Of a stretch of 64,000 bases of DNA, positions 44,762-54,097 are shown one piece after another. The notes beneath the pieces were generated by a model. That model had not been told where the DNA came from, ran no database searches, and saw only the letters and a program-made list of their open reading frames with translations. Within the stretch, counting starts at the first letter, position 1, and the number at the start of each line of letters is the position of its first letter. The stretch lies in assembly GCF_004006295.1 (NCBI RefSeq), contig NZ_CP026095.1:2590001-2654000 (forward strand). Direction: 5' to 3'. The position numbers and the translations under genes are program-made. The DNA is from Peribacillus asahii (GTDB lineage Bacteria; Bacillota; Bacilli; Bacillales; DSM-1321).

Positions 44762-45931
44762 TTAGATAGAAAGTTGTTTTGTAGGAGTATTCTTGTTGTT
44801 TCTTAATATAATAAATACCAAACTTAATACCAACGATAATAATCCCACTAATACGACGTATTGTGTACCTAATTGTGATATAAATAATCCCCCTACAGCT
44901 GTACCAATGGTTGTTCCTAAGTTAACGGATGATAAAAATAATCCATTAGCAAAGTCAGGAGCTTCTGGAGCTGCAGATGTAATCCAATATTGATTAATAT
45001 TAGATCCTATACCAGCCAATATTCCCCAAACTAAAGTCATGATAGCCATGGGTACAGTAAATTGTCCTGTGAAGAATAAAATGATGTAAACGGCACCCAA
45101 TGCAAAAGGAAAAGATACTACAGTTTTGATGGCATCTTTCGTAAGTAACTTACCTGCTACAATGTTTCCTATAATATTTGCCCCCCCGAATAGAACTAAT
45201 ATTAAACTAATTGATTTTCCAGAGATATTCGTAACGGTTTTAAGGTACTCAGCAAGATAACTATACACCCCAAAGATGGATGAATTTAGTAAAATGACAG
45301 CAACAATGGAAAGCCATGTAATTTGTTTTTTTAATACCGATAATTGAGCACCGTAAGAAAGTCTTTCTTTAACAGGCATAGAAGGGAAATATACTAATGT
45401 AGCAATAAATACAATAGCGTTCACTATGGCAAAAAATGCCATTGATATTTGAAACGAAACTGTACTAGCAAGAAAACTTGCGATTGGTACACCAAGTACC
45501 ATCCCCGCAGATACGCCAATAAAAACTTTTGAAACAGCTTTTGGAGCTTCCTCCTTGCTAACTGAGTTAGCAGCCACTATAAAAGCTGCTGTAAAATAGA
45601 TTGGCTGAAATATGGCTGGAACCACACGCGCAATTATGGCAATGGCAAAGTTAGATGTAAATATAGAAACAATGTTACCTAGAACGAAAATACCAAGTAC
45701 AAGTAACATTGCCTTTTTACGATTTATCCCCGAAAATAATAACGGCATAGTTGGACCAGATACAGCAACAGTAAGGGCAAAAAGACTCACCAACAATCCT
45801 GCTTTTGATACACTGACATGAAAGTGATCGGCAATGTAGGGTAATATCCCTATAACTCCCATTTCAGTATTTATGATTCCGAAAGCCCCTACGGTTAATA
45901 TAAATATAAGTAACTTGTTTTGTTTAGACAT
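44762..45931 (-). CDS. MFS exporter, DHA1 family (AraJ/NepI-like)
   Basis: 389 residues, 12 membrane helices. The start FGIINTEMGVIGILPYIADH is typical of the DHA1 sugar or nucleoside efflux group (N-T-E/G-ILP motif in helix 1). The motif A loop GINRKKAMLLVLGIF is degenerate. It probably exports sugars, purines or drugs. SD gaaagaagga precedes the ATG at long spacing. Monocistronic; no regulator next to it. Confidence 0.85.
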   Translation of the reverse strand: MSKQNKLLIFILTVGAFGIINTEMGVIGILPYIADHFHVSVSKAGLLVSLFALTVAVSGPTMPLLFSGINRKKAMLLVLGIFVLGNIVSIFTSNFAIAIIARVVPAIFQPIYFTAAFIVAANSVSKEEAPKAVSKVFIGVSAGMVLGVPIASFLASTVSFQISMAFFAIVNAIVFIATLVYFPSMPVKERLSYGAQLSVLKKQITWLSIVAVILLNSSIFGVYSYLAEYLKTVTNISGKSISLILVLFGGANIIGNIVAGKLLTKDAIKTVVSFPFALGAVYIILFFTGQFTVPMAIMTLVWGILAGIGSNINQYWITSAAPEAPDFANGLFLSSVNLGTTIGTAVGGLFISQLGTQYVVLVGLLSLVLSLVFIILRNNKNTPTKQLSI

Positions 45932-46078
45932 AAAAAAGATTTCCTTCTTTCAGAAAAGTGTGATTTTCTAGTTGCTTCAGGGTGAGTTATTTAAAAGAAC
46001 CGTTAAGATTTGCAAGTTTATCTATTCCAGATTCCATATCCCAGTATTCATTTATTGCCCATCCCTATTAATCCTATA

Positions 46079-46765
46079 TCAGATTTTTTGAACCGCTCGT
46101 TGTTCCTGCCTCTGAATAAATTTCAAAGCATAATGTGTCCCACAAATATAGATTCCCATAATTGATAGATGATTAATTAAAAACCTTATAGTTGAATCAT
46201 CATTGAACCAACCAAATGGACTGTAAATGAATAGCTTATAACCCATATCTTCCTCGAAGGATGAATGCACCCCGTAGGCAACAATAAATACCGCTAAAAA
46301 ACGCAACCCAATGGTACGAATACAGCTAGTACTAGTAATACCCGTCATCCTCCGTACTGAATTGATAATCATTACCCACGAAAATCCTATATGTACTGCC
46401 ATGATGATAAATCCCCAATAAGCAGTCTGAACATGTATTTGCCTTAGCACCATGTCGTTATTAATAGGAATAAAGGGAAATAAATCACTAGAAATCAACA
46501 CAGCACTCATCATCATCAAAACCATCGTTACAAGAAATAGTAGGTTGATTCCAATTTGTAGAATGCGACGCACATTATGTTTTCCCTTTAAAATCGCTTT
46601 ATACCAACGTCGATTCAACAAGTTATGGACGATAAATAATACAAGCACTACAACTCCAACTACTTCATGGATCATATTTCCAGTTATATAGTAAGCCATT
46701 GCTATTAACATAAGAACTGTCATAACAAGGTCATTGACAAGCCTAAATAACATTTTACGATTCAA
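46079..46765 (-). CDS. DUF4405 cytochrome b-like membrane protein
   Basis: 228 residues with about six helices. Several histidines face the membrane: IHEVVGVVV (about 33), VHNLLNRRWYKA (about 47), QIHVQTAYW and AVHIGFSWVM. This is the pattern of DUF4405 and similar b-type haem proteins. It could carry electrons between the quinone pool and an outside partner. The next genes upstream encode exported redox proteins (P460, sugar dehydrogenase), so it may be their membrane partner; this is an inference. Confidence 0.75.
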   Translation of the reverse strand: MNRKMLFRLVNDLVMTVLMLIAMAYYITGNMIHEVVGVVVLVLFIVHNLLNRRWYKAILKGKHNVRRILQIGINLLFLVTMVLMMMSAVLISSDLFPFIPINNDMVLRQIHVQTAYWGFIIMAVHIGFSWVMIINSVRRMTGITSTSCIRTIGLRFLAVFIVAYGVHSSFEEDMGYKLFIYSPFGWFNDDSTIRFLINHLSIMGIYICGTHYALKFIQRQEQRAVQKI

Positions 46766-46850
46766 CGCATTTTCCTCTTTCTATTTAATTTCTAATTGGA
46801 TTCGTTTCTATAGTGGTCATAGGAAATGTCTTTTAATGGTAACAAATCTA

Positions 46851-47627
46851 TTAGCTTTCAAATTTCTGTAAATAGTGCGTTAAATACATATTCAAAAGAA
46901 TATCCTGAATTATTTCCGCTTTTTCCTCACCATCTATTACATTACTTTCTACTTTATTTACATCCTTGGAATTAATCATTTGGGTAAAAAGCTCACTGAC
47001 CTTCCAGTCCTCTGTATGAATAGCCGCGATTGGGGTTTCTGTACTGTTGTTCTTTAATTGTGTAAACTCTTCTAAATCAAACTCTTTCATTTGATCGAAC
47101 GAATTCATATATTGATTCCTTTCCTGATTTGCGTGGCAGGTATAGCATCCTCCAATAGCTTGTCCACCAATACCATCTGCCATCACTTCTCTGTCAGGAG
47201 TAAATGCCTGGAACTCCCATTCCCCAGTACGCTCATCGGGCGAGTACTGGGAACCCCAGCCGGTACGTTTTTCCATCACTAAATAATGCTCAAGCTCTCC
47301 ATCACGAAATCCTTCGAGAGTGATAACGGTGCCGCTCGGAAGCTCCTCTCCGTTCTGCACTGCTTCAATTGCTTTCCTACTATTTACATAGATGTTTTCA
47401 TGAATAGTTCCTCGATCGTAAGTGGCAAATATGATTCCCTTTTCCAAGTCTTCAGGGAATTTAACAAGATGAGCGCCAGAGCCAATTTCAGCGTATTCCC
47501 CAGACTTAACCCCAAAGGAATTCTCTTCTTGTAGAGAGTTGTCCTTTGTACCAGTATCATTGTTGTTGCAAGCAGTAAGTATGAGGGCCAGCAACAATAT
47601 AGGTGTCTGAATCAATCGTATTTTCAT
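46851..47627 (-). CDS. Cytochrome P460-family lipoprotein
   Basis: About 258 residues from ATG 47627 (SD ggaggaag). Signal peptide with lipobox LILTAC, then a low-complexity linker and a cytochrome P460 domain with the haem motif CYTCH (GGCYTCHANQE, about residue 165). Known P460 proteins oxidise hydroxylamine or handle NO; this Gram-positive version is anchored outside the membrane. An extra C-terminal helical region of about 70 residues is present. It is followed on the same strand by the DUF4405 gene. Confidence 0.85.
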   Translation of the reverse strand: MKIRLIQTPILLLALILTACNNNDTGTKDNSLQEENSFGVKSGEYAEIGSGAHLVKFPEDLEKGIIFATYDRGTIHENIYVNSRKAIEAVQNGEELPSGTVITLEGFRDGELEHYLVMEKRTGWGSQYSPDERTGEWEFQAFTPDREVMADGIGGQAIGGCYTCHANQERNQYMNSFDQMKEFDLEEFTQLKNNSTETPIAAIHTEDWKVSELFTQMINSKDVNKVESNVIDGEEKAEIIQDILLNMYLTHYLQKFES

Positions 47628-47645
47628 ATTGTTTTCTTCCTCCAA

Positions 47646-47964
47646 GTATCGTTGTATTGTTTCGATTTACTCGTATTTGATCTTTTTTCTGGCTTCTATA
47701 CACTCCAGTATTGTTAATAGAATTCATTACAATTAATATAAACAAGCTTATTATGCACTGTATCAATCTCCTGGAACAATTTTAAGGTTTCTGGGGATGA
47801 CAATCCTAACTGCATGCCCGTCTCAATCTTTCGCTTATTTCAAATCTACCAAACTTGTTACTTACCAACTCCCATGCAAAGTAATCGTACAGTCTTTACA
47901 CGGAATTTCCTTGCGCTTTTTTCCAACCGTTTCATATATGGTAATGACAGTTCATCCCTTTCAA
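47646..47964. other. Intergenic, no gene seen
   Basis: 318 bases between the P460 and sugar dehydrogenase genes. Only short minus-strand frames occur (for example 24-25 codons near 47930-47870), none with an SD. No clear terminator. Confidence 0.4.
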
Positions 47965-49056
47965 TTAATCTAATTCTGAAAGTGAAATTCTGTATAGCCT
48001 ATCATCATTCCCCTGTGGAGTACCCCGCCCGTCTGTATTGTTGCTAATGAAATAAAGAGTATCATCTTCAATTCTTACATCTCGAATTCTGCCAAGCCCG
48101 GTGATAACTTCACGGTATTCGCCTGTTTCAAGGTCAAATTCTAAAACTGCAGCCCCTCTTAAAGCAGCAACATACAACTTTTCATTATAATAGTCCATTC
48201 CAGACGGCGCCCAAGTTTCTTCATCACCTGAAGTGAATTGCGGTGAAACCATCCCTTCTTGTTCCTTATGGCCTTCGATAATCGGCCAGCCGTAATTTTG
48301 ACCGGCTTCTATTCTATTTATTTCATCATTTGCATCGTTGCCGTGTTCATCAGCATATAGCGTTCCATTAGACGACCATGTAATTCCTTGAGGGTTTCGA
48401 TGTCCATAACTATAGATGTAGGAATTGGGAAACGGATTATCATTTGGAATCGAACCATCAAGATTCATTCTTAAAATTTTCCCGCCTAATGAATTGGGTT
48501 CTTGTGCCATATACGATTCAGATGCATCACCGACTGTTGCATAAAGCTTCTCATCAGGTCCAATTTTAAGTCTCCCTCCGTGATGATAGGTACCACTCGG
48601 AATTTTATCAAGCAGTAAACTTTCTTCTCTCCAAACGTTATCCTCCAAACGGAGTGTGATAATACGATTGAATTGTCCAGAGTTGTCCTCATACGTATAA
48701 TAAGCATAAGCTTGGTGCGATTCTAAAAAGTCAGGAGCAAGTACAAATCCTAATAACCCTGCCTCTGAAGCTGTGGAAATCTCTTTCTCAAATTCCACAC
48801 TTTGTCTATCCGTTTTTTCATTATCTACTTTTACGATAGAGCCAGTTCTTTCAGTCAAATAGAAAGTATTTCCAAGCTTTACGATAGACCAAGGAGCCTC
48901 AAGGTTTTCTGCTAGTACTTCGAATCTATAATTCTTTGGCTCAGCTACAGAATTTTCCTGTTCTTCATTTTCTGTAGTTTTTTGTTCATTCTCAGAACAC
49001 CCCGCAATTAAAGGTATTGCCAGCAAAAATATGGCTAATAATTTTTTCAACTTCAC
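47965..49056 (-). CDS. Soluble PQQ-type sugar dehydrogenase (GSDH family) lipoprotein
   Basis: 363 residues with a signal peptide and lipobox LIAGC, an acidic linker, and a six-bladed propeller of the glucose/sorbosone dehydrogenase family. Seen are LEAPWSIVKL, TERTGSIVKV, YHHGGRLKIGPD (catalytic His region), YGHRNPQGITW and the end GNDDRLYRISLSEL. Related enzymes oxidise aldose sugars with PQQ and pass electrons to a cytochrome or quinone. No PQQ synthesis genes are in the window. Confidence 0.85.
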   Translation of the reverse strand: MKLKKLLAIFLLAIPLIAGCSENEQKTTENEEQENSVAEPKNYRFEVLAENLEAPWSIVKLGNTFYLTERTGSIVKVDNEKTDRQSVEFEKEISTASEAGLLGFVLAPDFLESHQAYAYYTYEDNSGQFNRIITLRLEDNVWREESLLLDKIPSGTYHHGGRLKIGPDEKLYATVGDASESYMAQEPNSLGGKILRMNLDGSIPNDNPFPNSYIYSYGHRNPQGITWSSNGTLYADEHGNDANDEINRIEAGQNYGWPIIEGHKEQEGMVSPQFTSGDEETWAPSGMDYYNEKLYVAALRGAAVLEFDLETGEYREVITGLGRIRDVRIEDDTLYFISNNTDGRGTPQGNDDRLYRISLSELD

Positions 49057-49159
49057 TCACCTATATCTTTCAAAATTCATTTCAGAACTAATCAACAAGG
49101 AATATAGTTTGCTTTTAAGAGAATTGGATTGAGGTCTTGAATGAATAGTAGCACTACAT

Positions 49160-49729
49160 TTATTCTATTTTTTCAATTATCACTGTAAAATCGCCATTAA
49201 GATTTTTAAGCTTTTCTATACCAGATTTAATTTCTCCTAGTTTAATAAGCCCATTTGAATATCCAAAATCCTTATAATATATAGCTAAATTCCCCCATGG
49301 AGCATAATATGCTAAATCTCCAACTGCAGGGTCAATTCCTGATGGTGCCTCTTCAGTAGATAATTTATTTGAAGGATAACTGATTTTTTCCGTCCCTGCA
49401 TAATCTTCAAATGTTAAGGTAAGTGGGAGCATTGATAAAAAATCCTTACTTGTTGGATTATCATCTATGCTGACAATGACTTCTTCGTTGTTAAATGTTA
49501 AGTTTATTCTTGTATCTTCCATAGCATCTGCCTCTTCATTATCAAGTGTAGAATCTTGGCTATCCTCATTGTTTGATTCATCAGCTGTTGATTCTTGTTT
49601 GCTATTTTGATGAATAGTCAAACTTTCTTCGCTGTTTGTATTTTCTTCATTGGGTCTGTTATTGCAAGCTGTTAAAAACATTAAAGATACTATGAGCGAT
49701 AACAGTATCTGTTGGACGTTCTTAATCAT
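49160..49729 (-). CDS. Cyclophilin-like domain lipoprotein
   Basis: 189 residues: signal peptide with lipobox MFLTAC, an acidic and serine-rich linker (about 25-75) and a cyclophilin-like fold (INLTFNNEEVIVSIDDNPTS ... LTFEDYAGTEKISY ... GDLAYYAPWGNLAIYYKDFG ... GLIKLGEI). Such domains bind small ligands or peptides; isomerase activity is not implied. No SD problem. Same strand as the sugar dehydrogenase gene 103 bp downstream. Confidence 0.8.
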   Translation of the reverse strand: MIKNVQQILLSLIVSLMFLTACNNRPNEENTNSEESLTIHQNSKQESTADESNNEDSQDSTLDNEEADAMEDTRINLTFNNEEVIVSIDDNPTSKDFLSMLPLTLTFEDYAGTEKISYPSNKLSTEEAPSGIDPAVGDLAYYAPWGNLAIYYKDFGYSNGLIKLGEIKSGIEKLKNLNGDFTVIIEKIE

Positions 49730-49838
49730 TAAAATCCCCCAGTATATTTATAAATAGGTTACATGTGCAAATTACCGTAATTGCTAAAAAATCCCTTATA
49801 GAAACCAAATCATGTATAGAATTCTAAACTAAAAAAAG

Positions 49839-49870
49839 TGTGAATCCCGACAAGATATGCGGGATTCACA
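49839..49870 (-). terminator. Terminator of the alpha/beta hydrolase gene
   Basis: A perfect 11-bp stem (TGTGAATCCCG / CGGGATTCACA) with a 10-base loop, then CTTTTTTTAG on the minus strand, 70 bp after the stop. Confidence 0.7.
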
Positions 49871-49894
49871 TAGCGGTTTTACTCAGATTACGAT

Positions 49895-49912
49895 TGACAC
49901 AAAAGGCTCTCT
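49895..49912 (-). repeat. Single copy of the TGACACAAAA repeat
   Basis: TGACACAAAAGGCTCTCT, preceded by ttacgat, resembles the array repeats at 18.6-19.1 kb (inverted orientation) including the TGACGxT-like lead. Confidence 0.5.
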
Positions 49913-49939
49913 ATCTACAACAAAAATCTAAAGTTTTCT

Positions 49940-51061
49940 TTAGAGATTTTCTTGGAAGAAAGACTCCAGTTTGTCAAATGGAATTAACTCCATATTATCG
50001 TATAAATCCACATGTCCTGCATCTGGTACAATAAATAGTTCTTTCTCTTCGCCAGCTAGCTCATAAGCGTCTTCACTGTAGTATCTGGAGTGGGCATTCT
50101 CGCCTGCAATGAACAGCATTGGACGCGGACTAATCGTCTCAATCTGCTCAAACGGGAAGAAGTTCATTAGTGCCCCTCTGCTGGTAAGGCTCATAGGCAT
50201 AGAGCGAGGGTGTTGTCCCCTAGGCGTACCGTAGTATTCAGCAAACTCTGCAGCTGCTGCTACTTGTGAAGGTTTTAGTTCGACAGCAGTTCCTACTAAG
50301 TCTTGTATTGGCTCTCCTCCTTCAGCCTCAATCCAGCGCTGTTCAGCAGCTTCTTCAAGAGCTGCCCTCCATTCTTCCTCAGTCATCACCTCATCCGCTA
50401 CCGGTGCTAACCCCAATCCTTCACGATTGGCGCGACCCATGTCATACAGACTCACTGTCGCGACAGCTTGCAATCGAGGGTCAGCCTGTGCAGCGTTGAT
50501 TGCAAACCCGCCACTGCCACAAATGCCGATGACGCCAATACGGTCACGATCCACTAAATCATGTGTTCCTAAAAAGTCTACTGCCGCACTGAAATCTTCA
50601 ATAAATGCTTCTGGAGAGGCGATATTACGTGGTTCCCCACCGCTTTCTCCATTGTAGGAAGCATCAAAGGCAATGGTCACAAAGCCCCGTTCTGCCATCT
50701 CCTGGGCATATAAGCCGGACGTCTGTTCCTTCACACCACCGAACGGATGTCCGACAATGATTGCAGGTAATTCAGCTGAGGGATTAATATCATTAGGGAT
50801 ATACATATCCGCAACCAATTCAATTCCAAGTCTGTTATCGAATGATACTTTTTCGTGAGTCACCTCGTCGCTCTGAGGAAAAGTCTTGTCCCATTCCGGG
50901 GTGTTTACTGTATCCACTTGAACTGCGCTTTCTTCATTTTCTTCTTTAATGTCTTCATTATTGGCTGCTTTGTCCTCTCCGCCTGAAGCGAATATAATAG
51001 TGCTAATTATAATCAAGACAATAGCAGCTGTTCCAAATGTTGCTAATAATTTTTTGTTCAT
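49940..51061 (-). CDS. Secreted or membrane-anchored alpha/beta hydrolase
   Basis: 373 residues: an N-terminal helix (AIVLIIISTIIFASGG) as signal or anchor, an acidic linker, and an alpha/beta hydrolase of the dienelactone h./YcjY-like type. The nucleophile elbow reads IGICGSGGFA, so either the cysteine or the serine is the nucleophile. The acid and histidine appear as FIAGENAHSRYYSED and VPDAGHVDLYD. HPFGG forms the oxyanion hole. Substrate unknown. It is divergent from a LysR gene, the usual arrangement in this group. The C-terminal terminator is clear. Confidence 0.8.
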   Translation of the reverse strand: MNKKLLATFGTAAIVLIIISTIIFASGGEDKAANNEDIKEENEESAVQVDTVNTPEWDKTFPQSDEVTHEKVSFDNRLGIELVADMYIPNDINPSAELPAIIVGHPFGGVKEQTSGLYAQEMAERGFVTIAFDASYNGESGGEPRNIASPEAFIEDFSAAVDFLGTHDLVDRDRIGVIGICGSGGFAINAAQADPRLQAVATVSLYDMGRANREGLGLAPVADEVMTEEEWRAALEEAAEQRWIEAEGGEPIQDLVGTAVELKPSQVAAAAEFAEYYGTPRGQHPRSMPMSLTSRGALMNFFPFEQIETISPRPMLFIAGENAHSRYYSEDAYELAGEEKELFIVPDAGHVDLYDNMELIPFDKLESFFQENL

Positions 51062-51388
51062 TTTAAACCTCCCATTATTTGTTTGATCTGGATGTTCTAA
51101 TTGAGTGAAATAGAATGAAAAGAGTGGAGAATTGGTTTTTCTGGATGAATTAAAAACTTGCTTTGCAATGTGCCGAGGAGGTACTCAACCGCACCTGTGT
51201 TATCATTTGACTTTACGACTAGACCTACGACTAGACCTGTGACAAATCCCTTTCAAATAACTAGTTTGTTACTCCATCAATCTCGTTTAAGGCTCCCGCA
51301 AAATCAATTACTTTTTCCTTAAAATTCTATATATCATTCCTCCCTTATTTTTCTAATCTTCTCAATAACATCATAAAATGATAAAATC

Positions 51389-51416
51389 CAAATAACAAAT
51401 ACCTATATCAAATAAC
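51389..51416. promoter_or_regulatory. Direct repeats before the LysR gene
   Basis: CAAATAAC occurs at 51389 and 51409, exactly 20 bp apart (two helical turns), about 35-60 bp before the LysR start. A possible binding site of the regulator. The rest of the 388-bp divergent region shows no gene. Confidence 0.35.
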
Positions 51417-51449
51417 GAAGTATACACAAAAGGCATAGGAGGTTTCATT

Positions 51450-52343
51450 ATGGAAATACGATTATTGCGTTACTTTATTGCTGTTGCGAACCACCAAAGT
51501 ATTTCAGCAGCAGCAAAATATTTACATATATCACAACCAACATTATCAAGGCAGTTAAGTGATTTAGAGGCAGAATTAGGGACGCCCTTATTTATCAGAG
51601 GAAACCGAAAAATCACCTTAACTACAGAAGGTTTGTTTTTATTAACAAAAGCGAAAGAAATTGTGAAATTAGTTGATAAGACAGAGGCAAATTTTAATCA
51701 ACCAACAATTATAAGTGGAGAAATATACATTGGTGGTGGGGAAACAGAAGCGATACGTTTTATTGCTCAAACCTTAAAAGACTTACTAAAAAAACATCCA
51801 GACGTTCAATTTCACTTATACAGCGGAAATGCAGATGATATTACTGATAAATTAGACAGTGGATTATTAGACTTTGGCATTGTAATTGAACCAACTGATA
51901 AGCAAAAATATGATTTCATGCAGTTGCCTGCTACCGATACTTGGGGTGTCTTAATGCGAAAAGATAGCCCCCTAGCTGAGAAAGATTTTATTCAACAAAC
52001 AGATTTAATCGATAAGCCTTTATTAATTTCACGACAAACAACTGTGGATAACGAACTGACAGGCTGGTTTGGGCAAGATGTTAAAAGTTTAAATATTGCT
52101 GGAACATACAACTTACTTTTTAATGCTGCACTTATGGTAGAAGAAAATCTTGGATATGCCTTATGCTTGGATAAGCTGATAAATACATCAGGAAACAGCA
52201 AACTCTGTTTTAAGCCCTTAAATCCTCGATTAAAAGCAAATTTAAACGTCATTTGGAAAAAGCATCAAGTTTTCTCTCATGCAGCAAGTAAATTTTTAGA
52301 GCAAATTCGGCATAACATTGAAAAATATAACCAAAATGAATAA
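51450..52343 (+). CDS. LysR-family transcriptional regulator
   Basis: 297 residues. HTH at 1-60 (MEIRLLRYFIAVANHQSISA, then AKYLHISQPTLSRQLSDLEA) and a substrate-binding-like effector domain. It resembles the CynR/YwbI-type LysR proteins that pair with divergent hydrolases or transporters. It probably controls the alpha/beta hydrolase gene. SD taggagg precedes the ATG. Confidence 0.9.
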   Translation: MEIRLLRYFIAVANHQSISAAAKYLHISQPTLSRQLSDLEAELGTPLFIRGNRKITLTTEGLFLLTKAKEIVKLVDKTEANFNQPTIISGEIYIGGGETEAIRFIAQTLKDLLKKHPDVQFHLYSGNADDITDKLDSGLLDFGIVIEPTDKQKYDFMQLPATDTWGVLMRKDSPLAEKDFIQQTDLIDKPLLISRQTTVDNELTGWFGQDVKSLNIAGTYNLLFNAALMVEENLGYALCLDKLINTSGNSKLCFKPLNPRLKANLNVIWKKHQVFSHAASKFLEQIRHNIEKYNQNE

Positions 52344-52387
52344 ACTTGTTAATTTGAATTTTAAGTATCGAGATACTCAATTTGAAT

Positions 52388-53250
52388 GGTTCTGGTGCAA
52401 ATATGACTTGTTAGAAACATAGAATCTCAATATCCTTTTCATCTATGAATTATGATGCTACCCCAAATATTTTATGTATGAATTCAATCTCACTTTGGAC
52501 AGACTTCACCCCTTGTTGAAGTTATCCTTTTTTCAGCATATGCATTGCCTCCACTCCACAGATGATCTGTTTGGCTGTTCGAAACGTTTTTAATCCTAGC
52601 ATAGAGCGGACTCGCTTCTTTATAAAGCGATGATCTTGCTCCACTATGTTATTCAAGTACTTCTGTTGTCTAAGTTGCATACCATCAGGTATACTTTTCT
52701 CTTTTTTCAGCTCTTCAATGGCTATCGGATAAGCCGGATTCTTATCGACTATAATGACTCGAAGCTTAGAGACATGAAAAGACCGCAAGGCTTTCTTGTA
52801 GAAGCGCTTTGCAGCCTTTTTGTCTCTTGTTTTACTGAGATAAAAATCAATCGTGTTTCCTTTGGAATCCACTGCACGATACAGATACATCCATTGACCT
52901 TTTACTTTGATATACGTTTCATCGACTCTCCAGGAATCATTGGTTTGCTTAAGTTGGCGCCGTACTCTTTTATCTAATTCCGGTCCATATTGATGAACCC
53001 AACGCATAATGGTTGTGTGGGCCATCGATAAACCTCGTTCCTCCATTATTTCCACCAAATCACGAAAACTCAAGTTATACCTTAGGTACCATCTAACCGT
53101 TAATAAGATAATATCAGACTGGATAATGCTTCTACTTGAATAAATATTGCTTTTTCATACTGATCACGCCCCTTTTTAAGAGTAATAATATCAATATGTC
53201 CAAGAGTTTAAGATTCCTTGCAATTGTGTTGAAGTTTTTGCACCAGAACC
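52388..53250 (-). mobile_element. IS6-family copy with a dead transposase gene (863 bp)
   Basis: It has both terminal repeats (ggttctggtgc at 52388; gcaccagaacc ending 53250) and the same length as the intact copy. The transposase is broken: codon 9 is TAG (TGG in the intact copy), a one-base insertion follows a few codons later, and the C-terminal end runs into a stop after HMLKKG. The middle 183 codons (52522-53073) stay open, with DDE residues in place. No target duplication is visible. Confidence 0.9.
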
Positions 53251-53578
53251 AGAAAACCAGTATCAAGCCATGAATATATGTATGAATTATCTAAACATGC
53301 AAGATTCTAAGAGTTACATATAGTCATGAGGAAAAACGTACACAACCTAGTGAATCTAATATTGTAAATATACAGAAGTCACAAAAGCACCACCATTTTG
53401 GCGGTGCTTTACTTTATCTTTCGCAAGTATATCTGTCTGTATCACCATTCATTTTTGTTTAATAAGCAGGTTTGTAAATATATAGTAGGCATTATTATTG
53501 ATTATCGTAAAAATAACAGGAAGATCATATTTAGTTTAAGTGGTTTAAAGTTTACTTTTTAACCACTCTCTCCTTTTC
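53251..53578. other. Intergenic with one terminator
   Basis: No gene recognised. A hairpin with arms AAAGCACC and GGTGCTTT at 53383-53410, followed by ACTTTATC, looks like a plus-strand terminator. A 17-codon ORF upstream (53272) lacks an SD. Confidence 0.4.
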
Positions 53579-53687
53579 TGACGAGTGACACAAAAGTTTA
53601 GACTGCTCAAAATTAATGATTGAAAATGACATGAAAGTTTAGACTATAAGTTTTTCTCTCCCAATTTTGTGACACAAATCTTTAGAA
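53579..53687. repeat. Three TGACACAAAA repeats with a TGACGAG lead
   Basis: Copies at 53586, 53627 and 53670, all in the inverted orientation, spaced 41 and 43 bp. The 25 bases from 53579 (TGACGAGTGACACAAAAGTT...) match the reverse complement of 18785-18809 at 24 of 25 positions. This looks like the outer end of the same kind of element. IS3 copy B lies 46 bp to the right. Confidence 0.75.
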
Positions 53688-53806
53688 TTTTGAACTGGTT
53701 ACTTGAAAAAGAAAAGAGCGTTTCCGTTGTTCTGGTATGCTCCCCTTATAGTAGACACGTTTTAAAAAGCGCATTAATCTGTCTATTATTAAGGGGGTAT
53801 TTTTTT

Positions 53807-54097
53807 ATGGAGAAAAAAGCAGAGACTTATGATATATCATTCAAGAAAAAAGCAGTGGATTTATTTTATCAAAAGAAGAATTATGCAGCTGTTTCCAGAG
53901 AATTAAACACTCATCGAAAAAACATACAACGATGGGTTAAACAGTTTAGTGAAGATGGGATGGTTGGTCTTAGAGAAAAACGTGGCAGGAAAAGTGGGTC
54001 TGGTAGAGTCTCTTCATCTACCTTTGAAAATACCCAACAGAAAATAAAGCGATTAGAAGCTGAGAATGAACTGTTAAAAAAGCTTTTAAAGATGTGA
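53807..54097 (+). CDS. IS3-family transposase OrfA (copy B)
   Basis: 96 residues, as in copy A with three or so substitutions (FYQKK, GSGRVSSS). Same HTH, leucine zipper and A_AAA_AAG slippery site near the end. A longer frame upstream to 53669 is open by chance through the IS end. Confidence 0.9.
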   Translation: MEKKAETYDISFKKKAVDLFYQKKNYAAVSRELNTHRKNIQRWVKQFSEDGMVGLREKRGRKSGSGRVSSSTFENTQQKIKRLEAENELLKKLLKM

